From Nilaparvata lugens (Eukaryota > Arthropoda > Insecta > Hemiptera > Delphacidae), in contig NC_052508.1 in NCBI RefSeq assembly GCF_014356525.2, positions 43,441,858 through 43,505,857 of the forward strand: a DNA stretch of 64,000 nt, in the 5' to 3' direction. Positions 12,501 through 21,533 of this stretch are shown here, one piece after another. The notes beneath the pieces were generated by a model. That model had not been told where the DNA came from. It worked only from the letters and a program-made list of their open reading frames with translations, and ran no database searches. Each line of letters starts with the position of its first letter. Within the stretch, counting starts at the first letter, position 1. The translations under genes and the position numbers were made by a program.

Positions 12501-15500
12501 TCTTTCAGTGATTCATATATTTAGGTAAATCATTTGTGTAAAGTAGAAACAGTAAAGGACCCAGGACTGATCGTTGAGGCACTCCCACATTTGAAGTCCT
12601 CTCTTAACTTAAAATAGTACCCAATTTTAACAACAAATGTTTTATTCTCCAGATAACTTTCAAATAACCTGAGTACAGAAACCGTCCGTTCAACTCAATG
12701 GCAAAGCAACACCATAAAGTTTAAAACTTGAGAGTGCGTGAAGTTTTTGGCCCAAAACTTTCTAGTTTTATCAAAAATTTAGACTTTTTAAATAATTACA
12801 AATCGAATTATTTTTAGTTTTAGACTTTGATCATACATGTTAATAATATATTTGATAAACTGTTGATCCTCCACCAAATCAACAACTCACACCTCAGATG
12901 TTGCATCAAACAACACTGAAATTTCACCGTAGATCTTAGTTCGTTTTCAAAAACTTAAAAACAATAATAATATAAAATAATATCACAGATGAGGTATAAC
13001 TCACCTTCAAGTTCTCATCAGTAAATTTGAATTTAACTTCCAAGTTGTCTTCTGGAGTATCTCTGTGCTGAAAAATAACAAAAGAAAGCTTATGGATGAT
13101 GATGAAAGATGAATTTACTTAAAAGCAAGATAATTTTAAAAGGTACTAGGTAAATCCAGTATCATTCCATCACGAATTGAAAGCGCCTTATCTGACTGAA
13201 CCACTGCAGTCTGATGGGAGAGCTCCGCCAACAACTTTCATGCTCTCGGATTAGCTGATTTCCTATCAATTATTGCTTGTTAATTACGTATGTTGTCATA
13301 ATTATAAAGCCTAATTTTTGGAGACAGTTTTAAAGATTGATACAGCTAATAGTAAACGAACTTCAACCTTATTGACTTTGCAGTTTATTATTACAACATA
13401 AAGGAACATATATTAATCCCATTCCATTGCTCTATCATTAAAGTAATATATTTATAGTTGTTTGCTCGTCTTAACCTTAACCTTCCATAGATAACACTGT
13501 AATTAGAATTACTTTATAATGAAATCGTAATTCATTTCTAATTCTACTTATGTGATGAAATGAACAATTAATGAAGAATTAAACAATTATGCTGGATTCC
13601 CACACAATAGTGACAGTGAACAATGAAAATATAATTCCCAAGTTATAATTGGACTATTCCCATTCCTCGTCCAAGCTAGTATGAATAATCCCATCATAAA
13701 CTATGGGGATTATATTTTCACTGTTCACTTTCATTGTTGTGTGGGTATCCAGCTTTATAATTTTGTTCTAGGTTAATTCTCATATCATCACCACATACGT
13801 AAAAATATTGAGTTATAGTATGGTAGATATTACATTTATTTACTACTACTACTACTCATCGGCTGTACAGCACTTGAAGAGTCTTAGCCTCCTCCACAAG
13901 TCTTTTCCACGAATCTGTGTCCTGTGCTCTTTTTTACGCCCAAGGATTGAAGGTCAGTCTCTACGTCGTCCAACCATCCCTTGCTTGATCGACAGTTTTC
14001 TTTAACCACCTGGTTTTTTATATAGAGCCATAAATGCAAACGTGTTTCCGGCATCCGTTCCACATGAACTAACTATTAATTTACAGTATAATGAAATATT
14101 ACTGGTACTTCAATCAATGGTTAATTGATACAATAAAATAATGATGAGTAACAATATTCTGAGAATACTCACTACAAAAAGAGTATCGTGTGAAACCGCA
14201 GGAGTAGTTCGCAAGGCTCTAACATTAGACAACTGGAAAACAAAATTTCAATCATATTATTAATAAAAAAATCTTTACAACCAATTCGCTGTGCTTTATA
14301 TATTGGCAAGAAAAAATATCAGTACATGATTAGTGTTATAATCAGTCTCTAGCAGAAGCCATAAATTCTTCTTAGGGTCTTCCTCTCCCATTTATTCAAC
14401 AGCATCTTATCTCAACTTGTCAAAACCCATGTTTCACAAGCATACATCACCACTGGTCGTAACACTGTTCTATAAATGTCAATTCTACTGCTCCAGCTAA
14501 ACATCCTTGTTCTTAGAATTTTCTGTAGACCAAAGTATGCCCAATTTCCACCTTTCAATCTTTCTTCAATTTTCATTTGATTTTCATTCTTGATGTGAAC
14601 AGGGATCCAATATACTTGAAACATTCTACTGTTTTAAAACTCCTGATGTCCTTCCAGTACAAGCTCTTCAGGAATCGTTCTTTGGTCTCTAGCCAACCTC
14701 ATGTATACAGGCTTACTTTCATTGACCGCCAAACCTACTTTTTCACTCTTTTTCAAATTTTCTGAAGATTTCAATCCGATCCTCCTCCATTCGGTCTGAA
14801 ATATCAACATCATTTGCATATGCTAGGCAATGTGCCATTCTAGTAAGCAACGTAGCTCTAGCATTCCAACCTCTGACTGCTCTTTCCAAGGTAAGATTGA
14901 ACAAAGTGCTTGACAGAGCAATTCCCTACCTCAGACACATCTCAATGTTGAATTCTCGAGATCTTTGACCAGCAAAAATAGATTTGCTCTTTTCAATATC
15001 ATTTTCATAAGGTGAACTAATTCATCTTGAAACTCAAGCACACCAAGTAGAAACACTTGGAAAATATAACCTCCACTATCATATGCTTGCTTACAATCTA
15101 CGAATAACTGGTGGACAGGAATATTGAATTCATAGCATTATCGTAGTATTGTTCTGATGGTGAAAATGTGATCCGCTGGTGATCTTCTCTGTCTGGATCC
15201 ACTCTGGTATTCTCCAAGAACATGTTTAGCATGAGGTACAAGTCACCTTTGCACAGACCTTATGAACTATATTTAGCAGAGCAATACCACGATAATTAGG
15301 ACATTCAGACAAGAGTCTTTTTTATGCATTGAAAAGAGGAGTGCCACTTTCCAGTCATCTGGAATTTTCTCTTCCCTCCACACTTTACGTGAAAATCTCT
15401 TACATGCAAAGTTGACACTTGTTGAGGAGTTAGAGATGGGAACTTTTGATATGTTTAACGCACAACTTGTTCCAATAGAGTTGCAGAGTCAAAAATTGGT

Positions 15501-18500
15501 TTCTAGACATTCCTTTAAAATTAAAGATCTATTGTTGCGAAAGTGAAGATTTCACACTCAACAATAAAACTGCTGCAACAATAAAAAGTTGTAGGGAGAT
15601 GCATAGAATAGATAAAGTATGCACCAAATTCAAAAGGATTCAATGCTCTATAAGCTCATAATTATCATAGACATTTTTAATAAATAATTAAACAGGTAAG
15701 TAGGCCTATAAGGCCCTAAAGAGCAAACACCTTGAAGAAACATTGAACACCTTAATGCACAGGTATCTCGGAAACTATAATAAATATTAAAAAAAGTTGT
15801 AAGATGATTTTCTAGGAAATATTGTAAAAATTGCTTGTATGTGAGACGCATAAATTTCAAGATAAGTGCAAAAAAAACAAAAAATAATTCCTTTGAACCA
15901 CCCCAATCCCATTAACACATCCATGGGTGAAGACTCTTGATATGTTCAACTCCTTACTAACCTGATATTATAACTGCAGGGTCACATTGTAGTTCGAACT
16001 TTTCCCTCTAGGCCTATAACCCTTTATTGACTGGACTAATACTATTACACTTTATACAAGATGAATCTGTTCTATATACTTAAGTAACAGAACTCTTTTG
16101 TAACAGGAATTTTTTTGAATACTCTCTTATAGATTTACTAGTAGTTCTGTGAACAGTAGACCTCACGCAGTTATAAAACACAGTCTCCTCTAATAATGTC
16201 CATCAGAGTAAATTCTGTCCTGTCCTGTCGTGTCAGCGAGATATCGATGTATAAACGACTAATGGCTGTTTGGGTTGTATTGACAATGCTAATAAGCTAA
16301 GTGAGATCTAAGATTCAAGTCGACGGTTTTGCATTTCTCTTTATGTTTATATATTTTTATGTTCCGGATTTTCGGCGAAACGCGGTAATAGATTTTCATG
16401 AAATTTGACAGATATATTCCTTTTTAAATCTCAATGTTTTTGGAAATTTTTCATTTCAAGGACAATATAAAAGGAAAAAGAGCCTCCTTCATACGCTAAT
16501 ATTACTGTAAAAATCAGAGTATATAATTATTCATCACAAATCAGCTTTCAAGTGGATTATAAATTGCATGCAATGCAATATCTCAATGTAACTTGGTGAA
16601 AAAAAACAGCTGTTGTGTGGACTATTAATTGTATGCAGTGAGGCATGCAATTGATAACTTGAAGTAGCATAGTATTTTCTCCCGACTTTTCTCTGCTTTC
16701 AACTCGGTAAGCTTTTGATTATAGTAGCATAGCTGTTTACATCAAATTATTGATACATTGTCGATACAACAACCCAAACAGCCATTAGTCGTTTGTACAC
16801 CGATATCTCGCCGACACGACAAGACAGGACAGAATTTAGTCTGATAAACAGTATTAGAGGAGACTGTGGTCTACTGTTCACAGAACTACTAGTAATTTGA
16901 TGTAAACAGCTATTCTAGTTTCTAGATTTTTAACTAAGTTACATTGAGATATAAAATTGCATGCATTTAATAATCCCCTCGACTGCTGATTTATGATTAA
17001 TAATTCTATAGGCCTAGTCCGTTTTTGAACTAAATTCCATAGTCTTATTTTTACTCTAATATAGGCGTATGAAGGGGGCTCCTTTTCCTTTCATATTATC
17101 CTCAAAATGTAAAAATTTTGAAAACCTTTTATATACGTCGACGCGCAATTTAAAAAGGAACATACCTACCAAATTTTACAAAAATCTATTACCGCGTTTC
17201 GACATACATAAAGAAAAATGGAAACCGTCAACTTGAATCTTAGACCTTACTAAGGGCCGTTTGCACAGTATAGATTTCTAAACTCGATTAAGTTAATCCG
17301 AAAGTTTAAACTTGAATCGGTTTTCTCAGTGCATTTACTAATCCAGTTTAAGTAAAACTAGTTTAGCGTTAAGTTGGTAAATAGAGTGTCATCGTTTATA
17401 ATATCAGGAAGGCTGATTTTTACAGGAAATTTGTTATTTGTTTACAAACCATCAGTAATTTGAGGTTATGTAACAAAATCCATAGAGCTGTAAGCTGTAC
17501 GGTTATAAAAGTGAAAAGCGATCAAGAAATTCATTAAGAACTTATGTTTAGTTGGCACCAGAAAATATATTTTAGAATGTATATTTTAGAATTTTGTTAC
17601 GCTTGAATCTACTACAGTCTTCCTCGTTTATTAGAAATCTCTCGAAAGCAATAAAGACTATCTCATTTTTGGGTTATTAAAAACATGTTTTCTAATCGAA
17701 GACCACTGTTAAAAACTGTCTTAATTTCTATCAAATGGTTTATTCAATCAAAATACTAAATTGGCAGTTGCTGTACTCAAGCAAAACTGTTAAAAAATTC
17801 TCTATCCCAGAAATTCAAATTATTTTTTTTTGCCCAATTTTCCTCAGTTTCAAAATTTCTTTGCAGTCATCTTTATCAATCGCATTAAAAACTTCTATCA
17901 ATTCCTCCATTACAATTATTTTTACATTCAAATAATGATTCACTATAACCTAAATTAATAATAATTATCGTCTACAGAAGCATTAAAAACAACCGTCAAA
18001 AAATAATTTACTCTAAGCTGTTTCCCCATCGAATCTTTACAGATGTCAAGTTAGGGCTGTTTGCACAGTGTAAGTTTAAGCTGAAGCTTTAACCAAATCT
18101 GGATTTTTTTTTTTGGTTTAAACTAAAATTCCGTTTGCACAGTATCAGTTTAAACTCTGTGTTGAGTTTAAACTCTTGGAAAGTTTAAACCTCCAAAGTA
18201 GGAGGTTTAAACCAAATAATTTGGATTAACTTGACATCTGTAAAGATTTGATGGGAAAACAGGTGATAGTAAATTATTTTTCAATGTTTGTTTTTAATGC
18301 TTCTGTAGACAATAATAATTATTATTTAGGTTATAGTGAATCAATAATGGAGAAATTGATAGAAGTTTTTAATGCGATTGATAAAGATGACTGGGAAGAA
18401 ATTTCGAAAAAGAAAAATTAGGCAAAAAACAAATCATTCAAATTTCTAAGACAGTTATGCTTGAGTAAAGCATCTGCCAATTTAGTATTTGATTAATACA

Positions 18501-19251
18501 CCACTTGATAGAAAATAAGACAATTTTTTAACAGTGGTCTTTGATTAGAAAACATGTTCTTAAAACACATAACAAAGATATTTTGCTTTCGAAAGATTTA
18601 TAATAATCAAGGAATACCGTAGTAGATTTAAGCGTAACAAAATAACTTTTTCTTACATTCTAAGATATATTTTTTGGTGCCAACTAAATATAAATTGTAT
18701 CTAATAATAATATAGCATTCCATCATTTTATGAAGAACTTCTTGATTGCTTTTCACTTTTATTACCATATAGCTTACAGCTCTGTGGATTTGGTACGAGG
18801 AAATAGTAGCTACATAACCTCAATTTACTGATGGTTTGTAAACAAATAACAAATTTCCTGTAAAAATTAGCCTTCCTCATTCCTGTTATTATAAACAATG
18901 ACATTCTATTTCTATTACTCACTTAACGCTAAACTAGTTTAACTTAAACTGGATTAGTAAATGCACTGAGAAAACCAATTCAAGTTTAAACTTTCGGATT
19001 AACTTAAACTCGATTAACTTAATCGAGTTTAGCAATCTATACTGTTCAAACGGCCCTAAACAAAAAAAAATCCAGATTTGGTTTAAGCTTTAGCTTAAAC
19101 TTACACTGTGCAAACGGTTCTTAGAATCTAAATACAGTACAAGATAACCTAACATGCAGTTTTGACCAATAACAGTTGTAAAACTAGCGTACGAAATTTG
19201 AAGTGTACTTACAAATTTTGTTGAAATGGTTTTCCGTAAATGAGACAACAT
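3456..19251 (-). CDS. NDUFV2: NDUFV2, complex I 24 kDa subunit (whole gene, 7 exons)
   Basis: This is the thioredoxin-like 24 kDa subunit of mitochondrial NADH:ubiquinone oxidoreductase, which carries the N1a 2Fe-2S cluster in the matrix arm. Seven exons joined at GT-AG boundaries give 729 nt, or 242 residues plus stop, a normal length for the family. Exons in transcript order are 19251-19213, 14232-14173, 13067-13005, 10465-10278, 9054-8847, 8030-7954 and 3549-3456. All phases match, including two codons split across introns, both encoding Arg (117 and 212). Cluster ligands are Cys128, Cys133, Cys169 and Cys173; their spacing of 5, 36 and 4 is the family pattern. The N-terminus is basic and hydroxylated, as expected of a mitochondrial presequence. 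The carboxy end reads [12 protein letters not shown], a family signature. All introns carry repeats. Exons 4 and 5 are clearly more GC-rich than their surroundings. The start is the first ATG of exon 1; that exon is short and least certain. Confidence 0.95.
3939..4925 (+). repeat. 5' LTR of the Gypsy-type element, split by R1 copy 2
   Basis: LTR sequence runs 3939-4093, is interrupted by the R1 element, and resumes at about 4900-4925. The intact 3' LTR at 7190-7370 shows the uninterrupted junction (AATTTTTAGCATTG), which defines the insertion site. The two LTRs differ at several positions and by small indels, so the element is not very recent. Confidence 0.88.
4094..4899 (+). repeat. R1 family, copy 2, nested in an LTR
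   Basis: The 806 bp copy starts ATTACTTTCCTTGCC and ends ACACCAGA. It inserted in a T5 run of the LTR that is repeated on the right. Terminal ACTTTCCTTGCC is the inverse of subterminal GGCAAGGAAAGT. It contains a TG microsatellite (about 4228-4246). A small open frame is recognisable in all copies but has no known domain. Confidence 0.88.
5022..6798 (+). pseudogene. Gypsy-type pol remnant: reverse transcriptase and RNase H
   Basis: The first block (5022-5909) has the linker to reverse transcriptase followed by the RT core, with [41 protein letters not shown] and [15 protein letters not shown] stop at 5907-5909 interrupts it, and the same frame then continues with the catalytic YLDDVIIFS. After a frame shift near 6150-6250, the RNase H part follows (about 6350-6710): [28 protein letters not shown] and [10 protein letters not shown]. 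It ends with the [15 protein letters not shown] tether. A stop and frameshifts make this non-functional as a whole. The RT active-site aspartates and the RNase H D-E-D residues are still visible. Confidence 0.95.
6861..7189 (+). pseudogene. Gypsy-type integrase N-terminal fragment
   Basis: The sequence shows the HHCC zinc-binding region of integrase: [32 protein letters not shown] and HYCAIHK. The central catalytic domain is missing. Sequence runs almost directly into the 3' LTR, indicating an internal deletion before or after insertion. Confidence 0.88.
7190..7370 (+). repeat. 3' LTR of the Gypsy-type element
   Basis: It matches the split 5' LTR end to end, including GGGAATCCCCTTCATG and GTTGCCTTGGCAACCC. 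The latter contains the 12-bp palindrome GTTGCCTTGGCAAC with one base offset. It ends TTCTTTACA before the CATG duplication. Confidence 0.88.
7371..7953. other. NDUFV2 intron 6, 5' part, no further gene
   Basis: AT-rich intron sequence between the Gypsy-type element and exon 6. A short CATGTATATGTATATG / TTTCATCAT repetition occurs at about 7500-7570. No coding signal is seen. Confidence 0.6.
7954..8030 (-). CDS. NDUFV2: NDUFV2 exon 6
   Basis: Seventy-seven nt encode [20 protein letters not shown] followed by PAPGP and two bases of an Arg codon. The donor is a weaker GTTTGT. Reading through the donor gives only seven more codons before a TGA. The true continuation lies 4.4 kb away in exon 7. 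Confidence 0.95.
8031..8846. other. NDUFV2 intron 5
   Basis: An 816 bp intron. It holds an imperfect hairpin at about 8170-8235 (CCGCACACTGACC versus GGATCAGTGTGTTGCC) and a 21-bp tandem duplication at about 8718-8758 (TTCCCTCGGTGATATAAT twice). No coding signal. Confidence 0.6.
8847..9054 (-). CDS. NDUFV2: NDUFV2 exon 5 (2Fe-2S cluster exon)
   Basis: This 208 nt exon carries all four cluster cysteines: CGTTPC, then 35 residues later ECLGAC, followed by [12 protein letters not shown]. This is the thioredoxin-like 2Fe-2S domain. It starts by completing the Arg codon split with exon 4 and ends in phase 0 at a GTAAGT donor. Confidence 0.98.
9055..10277. other. NDUFV2 intron 4 (contains a SINE)
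   Basis: A 1223 bp intron with a SINE at 9513-9786; the rest is unclassified AT-rich sequence. Confidence 0.7.
9513..9786 (+). mobile_element. tRNA-derived SINE with target-site duplications
   Basis: A 274 bp element is flanked by a perfect 14-bp direct repeat GTAAAAATACTTCC at 9499-9512 and 9787-9800. Its 5' part (9540-9611) folds as a tRNA-like cloverleaf: acceptor TGTCAGT/GCTGGCA with wobbles, D stem GGTG/CATC, anticodon stem CCTGA/TTAGG and T arm CCGGGTTCGATTCCCGG. The anticodon-position triplet is AGC (Ala). The body has no similarity I recognise. The tail lacks poly-A. Confidence 0.82.
10278..10465 (-). CDS. NDUFV2: NDUFV2 exon 4
   Basis: This 188 nt exon encodes the helical N-terminal domain, with [19 protein letters not shown] and [13 protein letters not shown]. 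Both are family hallmarks; the second precedes the 2Fe-2S domain. It ends two bases into an Arg codon at a GTAGGC donor. It is notably GC-rich. Confidence 0.97.
10600..10735 (-). repeat. Retroposon 3' tail-like segment with hairpin
   Basis: On the minus strand a strong stem (GGGAGAAGACAG / CTGTTGTCTTCTCCC, loop GTTTTGGGCTATGC) is followed by AATAAAATAAATAAATAAAA. A stable stem followed by an A-rich low-complexity tail is typical of the 3' end of non-LTR retroposons or SINEs. No source element is identifiable here. Confidence 0.45.
11740..12450. repeat. Dispersed repeat R2 (two internal units)
   Basis: Units recur containing CCCTTAGCACAxGGGGTAGG and GGACTTTTGATATGTT, at about 11832-11880 and 12340-12380. 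A related sequence is at 15425-16030 and near 63000. The unit also carries CTCACACTCAACA..CTGCTGCAACA. No coding capacity was recognised. Confidence 0.6.
12440..12610 (-). pseudogene. Short non-LTR reverse transcriptase remnant
   Basis: On the minus strand a reading with one internal stop gives [20 protein letters not shown] and, a little downstream, FANDISLIF. These match the conserved G-V-P-Q-G-S-V-L-G-P and F/Y-A-D-D blocks of jockey/CR1-type reverse transcriptases. It is a fossil fragment only. Confidence 0.75.
13005..13067 (-). CDS. NDUFV2: NDUFV2 exon 3
   Basis: Sixty-three nt encode [20 protein letters not shown] plus Lys, with a TTTTTCAG acceptor and GTGAGT donor. The HRDTP..N....F.FT.EN motif is characteristic of the N-terminal part of mature NDUFV2 proteins. 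Confidence 0.95.
13591..13753. repeat. 163 bp MITE-like inverted repeat
   Basis: The terminal inverted repeats are about 50 bp and imperfect, starting GCTGGATTCCCACACAA on the left and, inverted on the right, GCTGGATACCCACACAA. They are separated by a short unique loop. Target duplication is not clean. It lies in intron 2 of NDUFV2. Confidence 0.75.
14173..14232 (-). CDS. NDUFV2: NDUFV2 exon 2
   Basis: Sixty nt encode [20 protein letters not shown] between a TTTTCCAG acceptor and a GTGAGT donor, phase 0 on both sides. The segment covers the presequence cleavage region and the start of the mature protein. The RALRTT and HDTLFV stretches are family-like. Confidence 0.88.
14340..15425 (-). pseudogene. 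Degenerate non-LTR retrotransposon fragment
   Basis: Minus-strand frames, broken by stops and shifts, show [16 protein letters not shown] (the catalytic YADD box with Asp to Asn), [14 protein letters not shown], then [19 protein letters not shown]. These blocks follow the order of a non-LTR reverse transcriptase and its C-terminal region. The rest of the element is missing. It lies in NDUFV2 intron 1, in the same orientation as the gene. Confidence 0.8.
15425..16030. repeat. Dispersed repeat R2, second locus
   Basis: It shares with 11740-12450 blocks such as TTTCACACTCAACA, CTGCTGCAACA, ATGCTCTATAAGCTCAT and CTTTTGATATGTT, in the same order. Identity is partial. No ORF of interest. Confidence 0.6.
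16135..17250. repeat. Interleaved inverted repeats (two pairs)
   Basis: Segment P (about 16135-16285) is the inverse of about 16770-16905, sharing CTGTCCTGTCxTGTC and ACTAATGGCTGTTTGGGTTG. Segment Q (about 16304-16590) is the inverse of about 16935-17246, sharing ACGCGGTAATAGATTTT. The order P-Q-P'-Q' differs from a simple fold-back (P-Q-Q'-P'). No coding signal. Confidence 0.75.
17253..19121. repeat. Long inverted repeat with AGGGCCGTTTGCACAGT ends
   Basis: The left arm (17253 to about 18000) is the inverse of about 18225-19058. A second terminus type, GGGCTGTTTGCACAGTG at about 18053-18130, is the inverse of about 19065-19121. Outer ends AGGGCCGTTTGCACAGT and inverse AGAACCGTTTGCACAGT are flanked by TA on both sides. 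Many GTTTAAAC-type motifs lie near the centre. It is probably one or two nested fold-back elements in NDUFV2 intron 1. Confidence 0.75.
19213..19251 (-). CDS. NDUFV2: NDUFV2 exon 1 (start codon, presequence)
   Basis: Thirteen codons ([13 protein letters not shown]) end at a GTAAGT donor in phase 0, which fits exon 2. The basic, Ser/Thr-rich, acid-free composition suits a mitochondrial targeting sequence. It lies about 5 kb upstream of exon 2 and has no conserved motif, so it is inferred from start, phase and donor. Confidence 0.75.
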
Positions 19252-19470
19252 TTTTTGAGCTGAATTATAATATAATGAAGAAAAATTAAACTTGCTGAAG
19301 GGCACTTCTAAATTATGCAAAACGTCCTTCCTTCCTTCCTTGCCAGAAAACTACTAGCAGAACATAAACTTGATGAACTACAGCTGTTATAATCAAAAAC
19401 AGATGATTATTACTCATTTCATCGCCTACTACATCTACATGGCCAGTTCCTACAGCCGATCAGCTGTTCA
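19252..19470 (-). promoter_or_regulatory. NDUFV2 upstream region
   Basis: Sequence directly 5' of the NDUFV2 start codon. It presumably contains the 5' UTR and core promoter. No TATA box or other decisive element can be pointed to. Sequence from 19460 outward is shared, inverted, with 35745-35800 and 30291-30465. Confidence 0.35.
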
Positions 19471-21533
19471 AAAGCGTACACTTCAAGACTTCAACCCGTG
19501 TTTACATTGAAATCCCTATGTCCAATGGAATTTTTCATGAATAAACGTTAATAATAATTCAACTGATAACTACTTTTTCGAAAAAAGGGTTGCTATTTCA
19601 TTTTACCAATACAATTTTTATCCTTCATCATGAATTTCATGCGTAGTAATCATTGAAATCTCTTAATATTCTTAGTTATTGGTTAACCAATTTTTAGGTT
19701 AGCCTTGTTTAAATTAGCTTTTTCAAATTCAAACACGTATTTCAATATTATTGTCAAAAAATATAGTGTAGAGTTGAGTTGCTTGAGCTTTGAATTAGGC
19801 CAACCTATTGTTTTTTTTAATTTTGATTACAGTATTGCTCAATTTCTACGAAAGGAATTACAATCACGGCTTTTGTAGTATGCTAATATTTATAGCTTTA
19901 TTAGATTTAAATAATTTATAGATTAAACATAATTTTTTTGAAAAGGTAAATTGGTAGTCTATCACTCATTTTATTATATAAGTCACTATTGGAATAAGAA
20001 TTCTTCTTAAATCATAACAAGAATGGCTTGAAATAGAAAACTTTTGCAGTGTAGGTTATATTTAGTATTAAAACAGAACCTACAGTACGGTATTTCTAAC
20101 AACATTATTATAACCTAAACGAAAATATGTGATCAACGATTATACTGCTAGCTTACTCAGTAAAGGATTTCAATATTCAGCCTGATCCAGTAACTTACAT
20201 AAATCATTTTTATCTAATCTGTTTCTACTCTTAACAAAGACAGTTCGACACAATTTGAAATTTGATGATTCCCCGATCCAAGACCGTGAGGAATACATCT
20301 TACTCATCGGAAGTAAGTACCGGTAAGTAGTGTTTTTTATGGGTTATGGCTGATCGATACAGAGTAAATAATAATTTGTTGCAAAGTGAGATATCAGAGT
20401 TCTTGTATTTATATCATATGTAAGACCATGTCGTATTATGAAAAATCTATGTATATTCTTCAATAGTGCTAATGAACCAATGATATGTTTATTGACGCTC
20501 TGATAGGATACTACTTGAAAGATTTATTCTTGGTCACAACAGTTATAATATGAATAATATCCTGATACATGAGAATAAGGGTATGATCACATTGAATGGG
20601 TATGTGCAAATTTACGTCGAATCATGCATGACCCGAAAAACAAAATTTGAAAAATGCTATTGAAACACGTTGTTCACACTGAACGCAACCAAGTGCATGC
20701 TTACAGTGTGAGTGTTCCTTTTGCTCTTTTCAGATATTGTACGTTTCTCGTCTGCACGCTTGGTTATGCATAATTAAGCGCGCTCTTGCACAAATTATAC
20801 TAATAATTATTATGGTCTCTTCTAACATGCAAAGGCTAGAGTCCCCCAGCTGAGTTAAGATTATCTGCTAAATGGCAGGGATATCATTATAGCGCAATTA
20901 ATAATCCAATTCAGTGTTGCTATAAATTTGTCATTTCATGCCTTGAGCTGTTATTTTATATATGCTAAAAATTTGAACATTTTCTGCTCATTTGGTTTTG
21001 AAAATGCTGATAAAACACAGATAAACACTGGAAACGCCAATATCTAGCACACCTTCTAGGCCCTGCAATAGCCTACATAACTAATACACCTCAAGTTACC
21101 TAAAATTTTGTACCAAACGTAAAAATTTTCTCTTGAATTTTTAAAAAGCTGAGAAAATGCTGGTAAGAGCAAAAAAATCGCCTATTCTGGGCGATATAGA
21201 AGTCAATAAGGTTTAGCTATTTTGAATTTCTAGACCCTATAACTGAACTTGTATTCAACTTTTTCTGTCAATTCTTGAAAAAGCTTGAGAAGCTTGAAAA
21301 GGCTTGAGAATGTACAACACACCAGCATTAAACGGTCGTCCTTACACCAAAAGAAAAGTGTTTTTCCAGTTTAAAGTTATCAAAATACAATATACTTTGT
21401 AATAATATTGGTAAAAAATATGGATAATCAACAACCAATCAACTGAAACACGACTTTCTTACTTATCCGGGTGAGTAAATAGATTAATGGGTAAAAGAAT
21501 GAGTGTCATTTTACTTCTACCTCAAGAATCAAG
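19471..21533. repeat. Duplicated segment, copy A
   Basis: From about 19575 to 21533 it is near-identical to 23650-26222 once a 622 bp insertion is removed from the latter. The leading part (19471-19700) also matches copy C in inverted orientation. No protein domain is seen. Differences are scattered single bases and tiny indels, so the duplication is fairly recent. Confidence 0.88.

Larger units (their letters stand above)
10466..13004. other. NDUFV2 intron 3 (repeat-rich)
   Basis: A 2.5 kb intron. It carries a retroposon tail-like hairpin (10600-10735), a hairpin at 11134-11240, a diverged tandem duplication (about 11495-11570 and 11590-11665), a dispersed repeat (11740-12450) and a reverse transcriptase remnant (12440-12610), annotated separately where clear. 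Confidence 0.7.
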
